Source of the DNA: JAQBVV01 sp965249205
GTDB taxonomy: Bacteria > Acidobacteriota > Vicinamibacteria > Vicinamibacterales > UBA2999
Assembly: GCA_965249205.1 (NCBI GenBank)
Contig: CBDFLL010000004.1
Location: forward strand, 310,001 to 374,000
DNA length: 64,000 nucleotides
Direction of reading: 5' to 3'
The notes beneath the pieces were generated by a model. That model was given only the letters and a program-made list of their open reading frames with translations, did not search any database and had not been told where the DNA came from. The position numbers and the translations under genes were made by a program. Below, piece by piece: positions 34,626-43,532 of the stretch. The first letter of the stretch is position 1; every line of letters begins with the position of its first letter.

Positions 34626-35635
34626 GAGCGTTTTCTACTTGTACGTAGTACCTCGGCATGGTACTTCTCCCGTTGGAGGTGCCGTGATGCCGTACTCGAT
34701 GGACTTGCGGAAGCGTGTGTTGGGGGCGTGGGATGGGGGCATGGACGCGGAGCGTGTCGCCGCCAAGTACGAGGTGAGCCGGGCGTGGGTCCACCGGTTG
34801 GCTCAGTGGCGGCGCGCGACCGGATCGATGGCGCCCCGGAAGCAAACGAAGTTTCGCACCCGCGTCTTGACGGGCGCTCAGGAAGCTCGGTTGGGGACGC
34901 TGATTACCGCACGGCCCGATGCGACCCTCGCGGAGTTACGAGACGCGCTCCCGACCTCGGCGGCGTTGAGCACGCTCTGGCGCGCCATCGATCGACTGGG
35001 GTTGACCGTGAAAAAAAACGGTTCACGCCGACGAACAACGGCGCCCTGATGTCGCCGCCGCGCGCCGCCGCTGGCAGGACCGGCTGCCGCTCCGCGATGC
35101 GCGCCGCTACGTCTTTCTCGATGAAACGGGTGTCACGACCCATCTCCTGCGGCGCTACGGGCGAAGCCCGCGCGGTCTGCGACTCCGCGATGACACGCCG
35201 TGTGGGCACTGGCAGACGCACACGGTTATCGCCGCCCTGCGGCTGGACGGCCTGCACGCGCCCGCGGTCTTCGATGGCCCGATCGACAATCCGACCTTTC
35301 TCGCCTACGTCGAGCAAGTGCTTGTCCCGGCGCTGCGGCCGGGCGATGTGGTGGTGCTCGACAACCTCGTCGTGCACAAACAGCCCGCGGTGCAGGCGGC
35401 CATCGAACGCGTCGGGGCCCACCTTCGGTTTCTCCCGCCGTACAGTCCCGACTTCAATCCGATCGAACTCGCGTTTGCGAAGTTGAAAGCCTTCCTGCGC
35501 GCCGCGCGCCCGCGCCGCTTCGATCAGGTCGTCGAGCTCGTCGCCATCGCGATTCGGCTGTTCACGCCGCAGGAATGCGCCAATTTCGTCCATCACTGCG
35601 GCTATCGAGTCGCTACGGAGTTATGAAAAACGCTC
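34626..35635 (+). mobile_element. IS630-family insertion sequence
   Basis: 1010-bp element between TA dinucleotides (34624-34625 and 35636-35637), the family's target. The ends are inverted (GAGCGTTTTC at left, GAGCGTTTTT read inward at right). The insertion lies exactly at the stop codon of the neighbouring minus-strand methyltransferase gene and preserves TAG there. A 189-bp derivative with related ends occurs at 58555-58743. Confidence 0.88.
34687..35626 (+). CDS. IS630-family transposase, two frames joined at an A8 tract
   Basis: The first part (MPYSMDLRKRVLGAWDGGMD to TVKKNGSRRR) holds the helix-turn-helix domain. The second part, in a different frame, holds the DDE domain (RRYVFLDETGVTTHLLRRYG, VVVLDNLVVHKQPAVQ, LPPYSPDFNPIELAFAKLKA). 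The frames meet at eight consecutive A residues (35011-35018). IS630 elements often produce the full enzyme by frameshifting or slippage at such runs; joining the two parts needs +1 (or -2). Total length of the joined product, about 310 residues, is normal. A genuine inactivating mutation cannot be excluded. Confidence 0.85.
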
Positions 35636-36330
35636 TAGCGCACCGGTTTCTGAAACAGGACGAGGAACAGCGACGCCGGCTGGCTGGCCGAGGACCACTC
35701 CGTATTCGTGCTCACGTGCGTCAGCCCAGCGGCTGAGACCTCGGCGACCACGACGTCAGGCGGCACTCCGTGGCCGCCGCGGTTGGCAGGGACGCCTGCT
35801 GGAACCGAGGTCTCCGCGCGAGGTGGAAAATCCACAACGGCGAGCCGCCCTCCCGGTTTGAGGGCCGCCGCGAGGCTGCGAGTGAAGTCTCCTGGCTGCG
35901 TCAGGTGATGGTACACATCGCGGATCAGGATCGCATCGCAGCATTCGGGCGGCAGGTTTGTGGAACGTTCGGCGCCCTCGACGACGGTGACATTTGTCAG
36001 CGGCCCGCGGGTCACCGCCTGTCTCAACGCGGCAAGCTGTTGCTCGCCGATGTCCGAGGCATACACGCGCCCTGCGGGCCCGAGCGACTCGGAGAACGAG
36101 ATGGTCCAGGCCCCGAAGCCGGCACCGACATCGGCAACCGACATGCCTGGCTCCAGTTCGAGCAGCGTCACCAACTGAGGCATTTCAACGGCGGCGGACT
36201 CGAGTTGTGCTGCCGTCGCGCCGCCGTCAGGGCCTGGCTGCTGCTGCGCAGCCACCGAAGCGAAGAAGGCGACGGTCACGGCGACGGCGAGGCTGGTTCG
36301 AAGGTTGTGCATCACATCTCCTGATTGCAA
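35635..36330 (-). CDS. Exported SAM-dependent methyltransferase-like protein
   Basis: 231 residues with an N-terminal signal (LAVAVTVAFFASVAAQQQ) and a class I methyltransferase fold: MSVADVGAGFGAWTISFSES (SAM glycine loop), GRVYASDIGEQQLAALRQ (acidic ribose-binding residue), CDAILIRDVYHHLTQPGDFT and LKPGGRLAVVDFPP. Exported methyltransferase-like proteins of this kind are frequent in Acidobacteria and related phyla; the substrate is unknown and a periplasmic SAM supply is unproven. The stop codon coincides with the IS630 insertion point. It may also be read from ATG codons a few residues downstream. Confidence 0.78.
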   Translation of the reverse strand: MQSGDVMHNLRTSLAVAVTVAFFASVAAQQQPGPDGGATAAQLESAAVEMPQLVTLLELEPGMSVADVGAGFGAWTISFSESLGPAGRVYASDIGEQQLAALRQAVTRGPLTNVTVVEGAERSTNLPPECCDAILIRDVYHHLTQPGDFTRSLAAALKPGGRLAVVDFPPRAETSVPAGVPANRGGHGVPPDVVVAEVSAAGLTHVSTNTEWSSASQPASLFLVLFQKPVR

Positions 36331-36345
36331 CGAGAAGGCCGAAAT

Positions 36346-36798
36346 CTACAGTTTGAACAGATCGTCGAACGCTTTTCTGGGGTCGTCTACCTTTCCGCGC
36401 GGCGTGGTGGTCTGACGCTCAACGGTCGTGCGAGGCGTAAACGAGGCGCATGTGTTCCTTACCTTCTTTCGGGCGATGCGGACCGTCACCGGCTGCATGC
36501 ATTCGAACCGGGCGCCTGGGTCAAAGGACCCGCACTGCGAGCACGTATGGAGATCGGTGCCGCAGCGGGGACATCGGCTCTCGAGGCCCACCTCGGGGTC
36601 CAGCGTCGCTCCGCATGGCGCGCAGCGCACAACCTCTCGAAACCCCGGCATATTCATGCTACGGGGCCCGTCCTGGGAAATTCGTCTGGCGCCCGCGGGT
36701 GCTCCGGGCTCCCTGGCTGGCCGCGCGGGCTTCGGCTTGGGCTGCCGATCCCGATCGTCGTCCTGGTACCCGCGCAGGCGGTACTTGCGCTCGCTCAT
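36346..36798 (-). CDS. Zinc-ribbon conserved hypothetical protein
   Basis: 150 residues from ATG 36798, where the conserved-looking MSERKYRLRGYQDDDRDRQ begins; the upstream open frame looks like noise. A basic, Pro-rich disordered region precedes a zinc ribbon with CAPCGA, CPRCGTDLHTCSQCGSFD and later single Cys residues (FECMQPV, NTCASF). The cytoplasmic C-terminal tail ends DDPRKAFDDLFKL. Similar proteins occur beside respiratory genes in acidobacterial genomes, but no function is known to me. Confidence 0.65.
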   Translation of the reverse strand: MSERKYRLRGYQDDDRDRQPKPKPARPAREPGAPAGARRISQDGPRSMNMPGFREVVRCAPCGATLDPEVGLESRCPRCGTDLHTCSQCGSFDPGARFECMQPVTVRIARKKVRNTCASFTPRTTVERQTTTPRGKVDDPRKAFDDLFKL

Positions 36799-37141
36799 GG
36801 ATGTCTCGCTGTGTGAATGTCTGACTGTGCGGCGGGAACCCCGTGTGAGGTGGTTCCCAACAGGTTGCGAAGAGGCAGCCGCGTACCGGGGAGATTCTAC
36901 GCCAGGACCATGGCGGATCAAACAATCTTTCAGAAACTAGGCATGGATCTGCGCCACCGTTGTCGACTAGAATTTTCCGGTTCGCTCATCAATTCTGCGG
37001 CGCGCCGTGGCCTGATCCTTGTTTCACAACATGGTACAACTCAGGACGTTCACGAGCGAAAAGCGGACCCGATCCACGTCTCTCCTGGCGCGTAGCTGAT
37101 GTGCGCGTCCGGCGCACTGGCCTTCGACCGTACAGCATCCG
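36799..37141. other. Upstream region of the ACIII operon
   Basis: About 340 bases between the zinc-ribbon gene and actA. It must contain the actA promoter. Around 37019-37043 the sequence TTGTTTCACAACATGGTACAAC has a TTGTTT/TACAAC pair and a small TTGT/ACAA dyad, but spacing is poor, so I do not call a promoter. Open frames here are not convincing. Confidence 0.35.
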
Positions 37142-37793
37142 ATGCCCCAGATTTTCAGTCGCCGCGCGAACACGCTCGCGAAGCTCAGCCTCGCCGTTGG
37201 GCTGCTGGCTGCCGGCGGCGCAATCAGCCTTTCTGATCATTTTCGGGCGATCGTCGTACGTCACGCGGGCCAACGAGTTTATTGAGCAGCCCCAGCAGTT
37301 CAGCCACGCGCGTCACGTGGGAGACGCCGGCATCGATTGCCGCTACTGCCATACGTCAGTTGAGACGTCGTCCTTTGCCGGGATCCCCCCAACGCAGACC
37401 TGCATGAATTGCCACTCACAGCTGGGGGTCACAAGTCCGATCCTCGAGCCGGTCCGCGCGAGCCTGCGTGAGAACCGCTCGCTGCACTGGACGCGCGTGC
37501 ACGACCTGCCGGACTTCGTCTACTTCGATCACAGCATTCACGTGAAGAAGGGCGTGGGGTGCGAGACGTGTCATGGGCGTGTCGATCAGATGCCGCTGGT
37601 GTACCAGCAGAATTCCCTGCAGATGGAGTGGTGCATCGAGTGCCACCGTGCCCCGGAGCAGTTTGTCCGCCCACGCGACGAGGTCTTCACGATGGGCTAT
37701 CGCCCACCTGTCGCGCAGGCCGACCTTGGGCCGCAGTTGGTGAGGAAATACGCGATCCAGAGTCTGACGTCGTGCTCGACGTGCCACCGGTGA
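37142..37793 (+). CDS. actA: ACIII subunit ActA, multiheme cytochrome c, with apparent frameshift
   Basis: Pentaheme-type cytochrome c subunit of alternative complex III. It begins at ATG 37142 with the family's MPQIFSRRANTLAKLSLAVG membrane anchor, but the frame then shifts near 37229. The rest (FGRSSYVTRANEFIEQPQQF, then CRYCHTSVETSSFAGIPPTQ) lies one base on, as if one C were inserted in CAGCCTTTCTG. CxxCH sites seen are CRYCH, CMNCH, CETCH, CIECH and CSTCH, five in all, as expected. The gene is followed four bases later by actB. If the frameshift is real, the anchor and the heme domain cannot be joined; an assembly error is equally possible. Confidence 0.82.
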
Positions 37794-37797
37794 GTTC

Positions 37798-40700
37798 ATG
37801 ACGGTACCGCACGACATCGACTCCCTCCGTACGAAACTGGATCAGACCCGGGGCCGCGAATATTGGCGCAGTCTCGAATCGCTGTCGGAAACGCCGGAGT
37901 TCAAGAAGTTCCTGCACCGAGAGTTCCCCCAGAACGCCTCGCAGTGGCTCGACCCGGTCGGTCGCCGCAGTTTCCTCAAGCTGATGGGTGCCTCGCTTGC
38001 GCTGGCCGGCGTCAGCGCCTGTACGCGCCAGCCAACCGAAGAACTCGTGCCGTACGTGCGCCAGCCGGAGGAGCTCTTGCCAGGAAAGCCGTTGTCCTAC
38101 GCGACGGCGATGCCGATGGCTGGCGCGGGGATGGGGCTGCTGGTCGAGCGCCACGAAGGACGCCCGACGAAGATCGAAGGCAACCCGGACCATCCGTCCA
38201 GCCGCGGCGCGACAGACGTTTACGCGCAGGCGGCGATCCTGGGCCTCTACGACCCCGATCGGTCGCAGGCGTTGACCAACCTCGGCGAGATTCGACCCTT
38301 CGGGACGTTCGTCGGCGCAGCGCAGGCGGCGCTGTCGAGCCAGGAGGCGTCGCAGGGAGCGGGCGTTCGCATTCTGACCGAGACGGTTGCATCGCCGACG
38401 TTGGCCGCGCAGCTACGCGACCTGCTTGAGCGATATCCACTCGCGGAGTGGGTGCAGTGGGAACCACTTGGTCGTCACAACGCGCGCGAGGGTAGCCGGA
38501 TCGCTTTCGGCGAGTACGTCGACGCACAATACGACATCGCGAAGGCGACGGTCATTGTGTCGCTTGACGCTGATTTTCTCTGCACTGGTCCTGCTGGCCT
38601 CAAGCACGCTCGCGCTTTCGCGTCTCGCCGGCGCGCAGACGGGGACCGGGCGCAAGCCAATCGCCTGTATGCCGTCGAAAGCACGCCCACCAATACGGGG
38701 TCGAGAGCCGATCACCGCTTACGGCTGCGTCCTTCCCACGTGGAAGACTTTGCCCGCTCGCTAGCGTTACACGTCGTTATCCTGCTCAGGCCAGAGGGGC
38801 TGGCGGCCATACCCCCGACCGCCGAGGCGTTCATGCCGCAGCTTATGGCCGACCTGGAGGCTCATCGCGGGCAGTGCCTCGTCATCGCGGGTGACGGCCA
38901 GCCGCCGGTTGTGCACGCGCTGGTGCATGCAATCAACCAGAACCTCGGCAACGTTGGCAATACCGTCGTCTACACACAGACGGCCGAAGCGCAGCCGATG
39001 AATCAGCTGACCGGGCTACGGGAACTGGTCGCCGATATGAATGCCGGAACGGTCGAGACGTTGCTGATTCTTGGAGGCAACCCGGCGTACAGTGCGCCAG
39101 CGGATTTGAATTTCACTGCCGCCATGGAACGGGTGCCATTCCGGGCGCACCTTAGCTTGTACGAGGATGAAACGTCCGCGCAGTGCCACTGGCACATCCC
39201 CGAGGCACACTTCCTGGAAGCCTGGAGTGACGTGCGGTCCGATGACGGCACGGTGACGATCATCCAGCCGCTGATTGCGCCCTTGTACAGCGGAAAATCT
39301 GCCCACGAGGTACTGGCCGCCGTCGCAGATCGCGAGCGGCCTGGGTACGACCTCGTTCGGGAATTCTGGTCTCGGGAAACCGGGCTGTCAACGGAGCCGC
39401 CCTCGATCGCCGCGGCGCCCGTCTTGCCCGCTGACGGTGGAGTGGCCGCGCCGGCCGGCATTGCTGCTGGCGATGAAGTCGTGGCTGGCGCACCGGCGCC
39501 AGTTGCCGCGGCGCCCGTGCCGCTAATGTCGCCGCTCGACCGCGAGTGGCGCAAATGGCTCCACGACGGTCTCCTGCCGAACACGGCCTTCGCGTGGAGG
39601 ACGATGTGGGTGCGCACCGACTTCACTGCGCAGCCGGAATTAGTCAACGGCCCCAGGGCTACGGGGTTGGAAGTCGTTTTCCGTCAGGACCCGAGCGTCT
39701 ATGACGGGCGCTTCGCAAACAACGCGTGGCTCCAGGAACTGCCAAAGCCGCTCACGAAACTGACCTGGGACAACGCCGCACTGGTGTCGCCGACCACTGC
39801 CGCGCAGCTCGATCTGGCCAACGGCGACGTTGTCGAGCTGTCCGAAGGAGGCCGCTCGATCCGAATCCCGATCTGGGTGGCGCCGGGCCAGGCTGCCGAC
39901 ACGCTGACGCTGCACCTGGGCTACGGGCGGACGCGAGCCGGCCGCGCCGGCAACGGCACCGGCTTCAACGTGAATCCGCTTCGCACGACCGCGGCGCCCG
40001 ACGTCCTGGCCGGTGTCGCACTCACGAAAACCGACGAGACGTATGCGCTCGCGTCGACTCAGGACCACTGGTCGCTTGAGGGCCGTAATCTCGTGCGGGT
40101 AGCGACAGAGGCGGAGTTTGCCGAGGATCCACGATTTGCCCAAAAGATGGAGCACCTGCCGATCACGGGATTGAGCATGTACGCCGAGCACAAGAGCAAC
40201 GGCTACGCCTGGGGCATGACGATCGATCAAAACGTCTGCACTGGCTGCAACGCATGCGTTGTTGCGTGTCAGGCCGAGAACAACGTGCCGGTCGTCGGTA
40301 AGGAACAGGTACTGAATGGCCGCGAGATGCACTGGCTGCGCGTCGACCGGTACTACAGTGGTGATCTTGAGAACCCCGACACGTACCACCAGCCGATGCC
40401 ATGCCAGCAGTGCGAGAACGCGCCGTGTGAGGTGGTGTGTCCGGTCGCCGCGACGGTCCACAGCGATGAAGGCCTGAATGACATGGTCTACAACCGGTGT
40501 GTCGGGACGCGCTACTGTTCGAACAACTGCCCGTACAAGGTGCGCCGGTTCAACTTCCTGCTCTACCAGGACTGGGACACTCCAAGCCTCTCGCTGCAGC
40601 GGAATCCAGATGTCACGGTACGGAGCCGCGGTGTGATGGAGAAGTGCACCTACTGCGTGCAGCGTATCAACCATGCGCGCGTGGCGGCCAAGCTCGAGGA

Positions 40701-40944
40701 TCGCTCCATTCGCGATGGCGAGGTGATCACGGCCTGCCAGTCGGCGTGCCCGACAGAGGCGATCGTGTTCGGCGACATCAACGATCCCAATAGCCGCGTG
40801 TCGCGGATGAAGGCCAGTACGCTCAATTACTCGTTGCTCGCCGAACTCAACGCGCGTCCGCGAACGACGTACATGGCGATCGTGAGGAATCCCAACACGG
40901 GGCTGGAACCGGCGGGCTCACGCCCGACTGAGGAACGCGGCTGA
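37798..40944 (+). CDS. actB: ACIII subunit ActB, iron-sulfur and molybdopterin-oxidoreductase-like
   Basis: 1048 residues. A Tat-like leader (RRSFLKLMGASLALAG near residue 57) is followed by a Cys (VSAC) as in other ActB proteins. The first 750 residues form the molybdopterin-oxidoreductase-like domain that lacks the cofactor in known ACIII (HEGRPTKIEGNPDHPSSRGA, LLILGGNPAYSAPADLNF). From about residue 800 comes the ferredoxin domain with CTGCNACVVAC, CQQCENAPCEVVCPVAA, CSNNCPYKVRRFNF, CTYCVQRINHARVA and CQSACPTEAI, enough Cys for the expected 4Fe-4S and 3Fe-4S clusters. A Pro/Ala linker near residue 560 is unusually long. It passes electrons from the quinol site to ActA/ActE. The stop overlaps the actC start. 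Confidence 0.95.
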   Translation: MTVPHDIDSLRTKLDQTRGREYWRSLESLSETPEFKKFLHREFPQNASQWLDPVGRRSFLKLMGASLALAGVSACTRQPTEELVPYVRQPEELLPGKPLSYATAMPMAGAGMGLLVERHEGRPTKIEGNPDHPSSRGATDVYAQAAILGLYDPDRSQALTNLGEIRPFGTFVGAAQAALSSQEASQGAGVRILTETVASPTLAAQLRDLLERYPLAEWVQWEPLGRHNAREGSRIAFGEYVDAQYDIAKATVIVSLDADFLCTGPAGLKHARAFASRRRADGDRAQANRLYAVESTPTNTGSRADHRLRLRPSHVEDFARSLALHVVILLRPEGLAAIPPTAEAFMPQLMADLEAHRGQCLVIAGDGQPPVVHALVHAINQNLGNVGNTVVYTQTAEAQPMNQLTGLRELVADMNAGTVETLLILGGNPAYSAPADLNFTAAMERVPFRAHLSLYEDETSAQCHWHIPEAHFLEAWSDVRSDDGTVTIIQPLIAPLYSGKSAHEVLAAVADRERPGYDLVREFWSRETGLSTEPPSIAAAPVLPADGGVAAPAGIAAGDEVVAGAPAPVAAAPVPLMSPLDREWRKWLHDGLLPNTAFAWRTMWVRTDFTAQPELVNGPRATGLEVVFRQDPSVYDGRFANNAWLQELPKPLTKLTWDNAALVSPTTAAQLDLANGDVVELSEGGRSIRIPIWVAPGQAADTLTLHLGYGRTRAGRAGNGTGFNVNPLRTTAAPDVLAGVALTKTDETYALASTQDHWSLEGRNLVRVATEAEFAEDPRFAQKMEHLPITGLSMYAEHKSNGYAWGMTIDQNVCTGCNACVVACQAENNVPVVGKEQVLNGREMHWLRVDRYYSGDLENPDTYHQPMPCQQCENAPCEVVCPVAATVHSDEGLNDMVYNRCVGTRYCSNNCPYKVRRFNFLLYQDWDTPSLSLQRNPDVTVRSRGVMEKCTYCVQRINHARVAAKLEDRSIRDGEVITACQSACPTEAIVFGDINDPNSRVSRMKASTLNYSLLAELNARPRTTYMAIVRNPNTGLEPAGSRPTEERG

Positions 40945-42362
40945 TGGCGGCGGTACCAGGACATCCGCACGACGGCGACATAGGGGCCAGCGACGGCGCG
41001 GTCCGTGAGATGCCGGCTGTCATCGCGCCCGGCCATTCCTTCGAATCGGTCACGGACAAGATCAGCGGCATCGTGCTCACCAAGCGGACGAGGATCGGGT
41101 GGTTCTTCGGCTTAGCGATCGGGTTCGGGTTACTGATGCTGATGAATATCGCCATCGGCAAACTGCTGTTTACGGGCATCGGGGTCTTCGGTAACAACAA
41201 CCCGGTCGGGTGGGCCTTCCCGATCATCAACTTCGTCTGGTGGATCGGCATCGCACATGCGGGCACGCTGATGTCCGCGATCCTGCTGCTGTTCCGTCAG
41301 CAGTGGCGCACGTCGATCAACCGCTTTGCCGAGGCCATGACGCTGTATGCGGTCGCGTGCGCCGCCGTGTTCCTCTTGCTGCACACCGGGCGTCCCTGGC
41401 TGGCAGCGTACTGGCTGTTGCCGTACCCGAACAGCATGGGTCTGTGGCCGCAGTTCCGCAGTCCGCTGATCTGGGATGTCTTCGCCGTCTCGACCTATTT
41501 CACCGTGTCGCTGCTCTTCTGGTTCACCGGACTCGTGCCCGACATGGCCACGTTGCGCGACAGGGCCCAGTCGAGGGCGGGCAAAGTGATGTACGGCATG
41601 CTGTCACTCGGGTGGCGCGGATCGGCCAGGCACTGGCATCGTTACGAGATGGCGTACCTCCTGCTCGCGGGCATCTCCACGCCACTGGTCCTGTCGGTCT
41701 ACGCGGTGGTGAGTTTCAACTTCGCCGTGTCGGTGGTGCCCGGGTGGCATGCCACGATTTTCCCGCCGTACTTCGTCGCGGGCGCCATCTACTCGGGCTT
41801 CGCCATGGTCATGACCCTCGCAATACCGTTGCGAAAGTTCTACGGGCTCGAGGACTTCATCACGATGCGGCACATCCACAACATGACCAAGATCATGTTG
41901 GTCACCGGCATGATCGTGGCGTACGGGTACGTGAACGAAGTGTTCTTCGCCTGGTACAGCGCTGACATGTACGAGGGCTACATGATGTCGAACCGCATGG
42001 GCGGCCCCTACTCGGTGTTCTACTGGTCGCTCATCGCAATCAACGCGTGCATGGTTCAGCTCTTCTGGTTCCGCAGCGTTCGCAACAATGTCGGGCTGCT
42101 CTTCGTTCTCTCGCTGCTCGTGAACGTCGGCATGTGGCTGGAACGTTTCATGATCATCGTCACCAGCCTCCATCGCGACTTTCTGCCGAGTTCGTGGGAC
42201 ATCTTCCAGCCGACGCGGTGGGACTTCGCAATGTTCGCGGGCACGATCGGTCTCTTCCTCTCGCTGTTCTTTCTGTTCATCCGCTTCTTGCCCGCGCTTG
42301 CGATCTTTGAGATGCGCACGATCGTGCCGGAGGCCAAGCTGCAGCCGGAGCGGCACGGGTAA
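40944..42362 (+). CDS. actC: ACIII subunit ActC, NrfD-like quinol-oxidising membrane protein
   Basis: 472 residues, polytopic (about ten membrane helices) of the NrfD/PsrC family. It carries the conserved WWIGIAHAGTLMSAILLLFR, WLLPYPNSMGLWPQFRSPL and FEDFITMRHIHNMTKIM-like blocks, where quinol is oxidised. The ATG overlaps the actB stop. The long N-terminal cytoplasmic segment is typical. It pairs structurally with ActF. Compare the paralogue at 46050-47495, which shares all blocks. Confidence 0.95.
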   Translation: MAAVPGHPHDGDIGASDGAVREMPAVIAPGHSFESVTDKISGIVLTKRTRIGWFFGLAIGFGLLMLMNIAIGKLLFTGIGVFGNNNPVGWAFPIINFVWWIGIAHAGTLMSAILLLFRQQWRTSINRFAEAMTLYAVACAAVFLLLHTGRPWLAAYWLLPYPNSMGLWPQFRSPLIWDVFAVSTYFTVSLLFWFTGLVPDMATLRDRAQSRAGKVMYGMLSLGWRGSARHWHRYEMAYLLLAGISTPLVLSVYAVVSFNFAVSVVPGWHATIFPPYFVAGAIYSGFAMVMTLAIPLRKFYGLEDFITMRHIHNMTKIMLVTGMIVAYGYVNEVFFAWYSADMYEGYMMSNRMGGPYSVFYWSLIAINACMVQLFWFRSVRNNVGLLFVLSLLVNVGMWLERFMIIVTSLHRDFLPSSWDIFQPTRWDFAMFAGTIGLFLSLFFLFIRFLPALAIFEMRTIVPEAKLQPERHG

Positions 42363-42367
42363 CGGTG

Positions 42368-42916
42368 ATGGCACACGACGAGACACCATCCGCGCTGCAC
42401 GGTCTCATGGCAGAGTTCGAAACACCCACAGCGCTGGTCGCCGCGGCCGTGCGGGCCCGGCTCGAGGGCTACCGGGAGATGGACGCCTATTCGCCCATAC
42501 CGATCGAGGAACTGAGCGAGGCGCTCGGTCTTCCGCGCACGCGGCTACCACGGATCGCGCTTGGAGGCGGGATTTTCGGCGGACTCGCCGGCTATGGACT
42601 CCAGTACTGGTCCCAGGTTATCGAGTACCCGTTGAACATCGGCGGTCGGCCGTTCCACAGCTGGCCGCACTTCATCCCTGTGACATTTGAGACGACGGTA
42701 CTGGGTGCGGCGCTGGGTGCGTTTGTCGGCATGTGGGCGCTGAACAAGCTGCCGATGCCGTACCACCCAGTCTTCAATGTGCCCGCGTTTGCCCGCGCGT
42801 CGACGGACCGATTCTTTCTGTGCATCGAGACGACCGACCCCAAGTTCGATCGGCACACGACATCGAAGTTTCTCGAGAGTCTCCATCCTCTGGGAGTGTC
42901 CGAAGTTGCTCCGTAG
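42368..42916 (+). CDS. actD: ACIII subunit ActD (DUF3341)
   Basis: 182 residues, two membrane helices (IALGGGIFGGLAGYGLQYWS and TVLGAALGAFVGMWALN). The DUF3341 head is seen in LMAEFETPTALVAAAVRARL, MDAYSPIPIEELSEALGL and the C-terminal FFLCIETTDPKFDRHTT. It is an accessory membrane subunit of the complex without cofactors. ATG 42368 is preferred to the GTG at 42365. The 3' end overlaps actE by eleven bases. Confidence 0.92.
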   Translation: MAHDETPSALHGLMAEFETPTALVAAAVRARLEGYREMDAYSPIPIEELSEALGLPRTRLPRIALGGGIFGGLAGYGLQYWSQVIEYPLNIGGRPFHSWPHFIPVTFETTVLGAALGAFVGMWALNKLPMPYHPVFNVPAFARASTDRFFLCIETTDPKFDRHTTSKFLESLHPLGVSEVAP

Positions 42917-43532
42917 GCTGAAGGCCCGACTCGGCTACACCGAACGCACCGCGGCGGTGGCGATTGTCGTGATGACGATCGCTGTCGCCGGCTGCCGCCA
43001 GGACATGCACGACGCGCCGCGACATGAGCCGCTTGAGGCGAGCACCTTCTTTGCCGATGGTCGTGGCTCGCGCATGCTGGTGGCCAATACGGTCGCGCGC
43101 GGGATGCTCCGCGAAGACGACCATCTCTACACGGGCAAAATCGACGGCGAGCTGACGGATATCTTTCCGATGCCCGTGACCGCGGACGTGATGGCGCGCG
43201 GCCAGGAACGTTTCAACGTGTTCTGTTCGCCGTGCCACGGCCGGACCGGTCAGGGTGACGGCATGGTGGTGCAGCGGGGGTTCCGCGCCCCGTCGTCCTA
43301 CCGTGAGGCACGGTTGCGCGACGCGCCGGCCGGCTACTTTTTCGACGTCATGACGCACGGCTTTGGCGCCATGTCTGATTACTCCTCGCAGGTGTCTGTC
43401 ACCGACCGCTGGGCTATTGCCGCCTACATACGCGCGTTGCAGCGGAGCCAGCAGGCGACAGTCGACGACGTGCCCGTCGCCAGCGGGGCGGAGTTGGACG
43501 AGCCGACGCCGGAGCAGGAACCGGAACCGTGA
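42906..43532 (+). CDS. actE: ACIII subunit ActE, monoheme cytochrome c lipoprotein
   Basis: Cytochrome c subunit with one CxxCH (FNVFCSPCHGRTGQGDGM). The lipobox-like VMTIAVAGC near residue 27 marks a lipid-anchored periplasmic protein. The TTG at 42906 overlaps the actD 3' end and gives a signal of sensible length; internal GTG codons are possible alternatives. Family blocks MPVTADVMARGQERFNVFC, RGFRAPSSYREARLRDAPAG and YSSQVSVTDRWAIAAYIRAL are complete, including the Met-ligand region. It accepts electrons from ActA/B and can hand them to the oxidase. The stop overlaps actF. Confidence 0.92.
   Translation: MLRRLKARLGYTERTAAVAIVVMTIAVAGCRQDMHDAPRHEPLEASTFFADGRGSRMLVANTVARGMLREDDHLYTGKIDGELTDIFPMPVTADVMARGQERFNVFCSPCHGRTGQGDGMVVQRGFRAPSSYREARLRDAPAGYFFDVMTHGFGAMSDYSSQVSVTDRWAIAAYIRALQRSQQATVDDVPVASGAELDEPTPEQEPEP

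Noticed and set aside
36817..37095. Small gene between the zinc-ribbon gene and actA
   Set aside because: The frame overlaps the upstream gene's start region, lacks a ribosome site and has no protein-like pattern.
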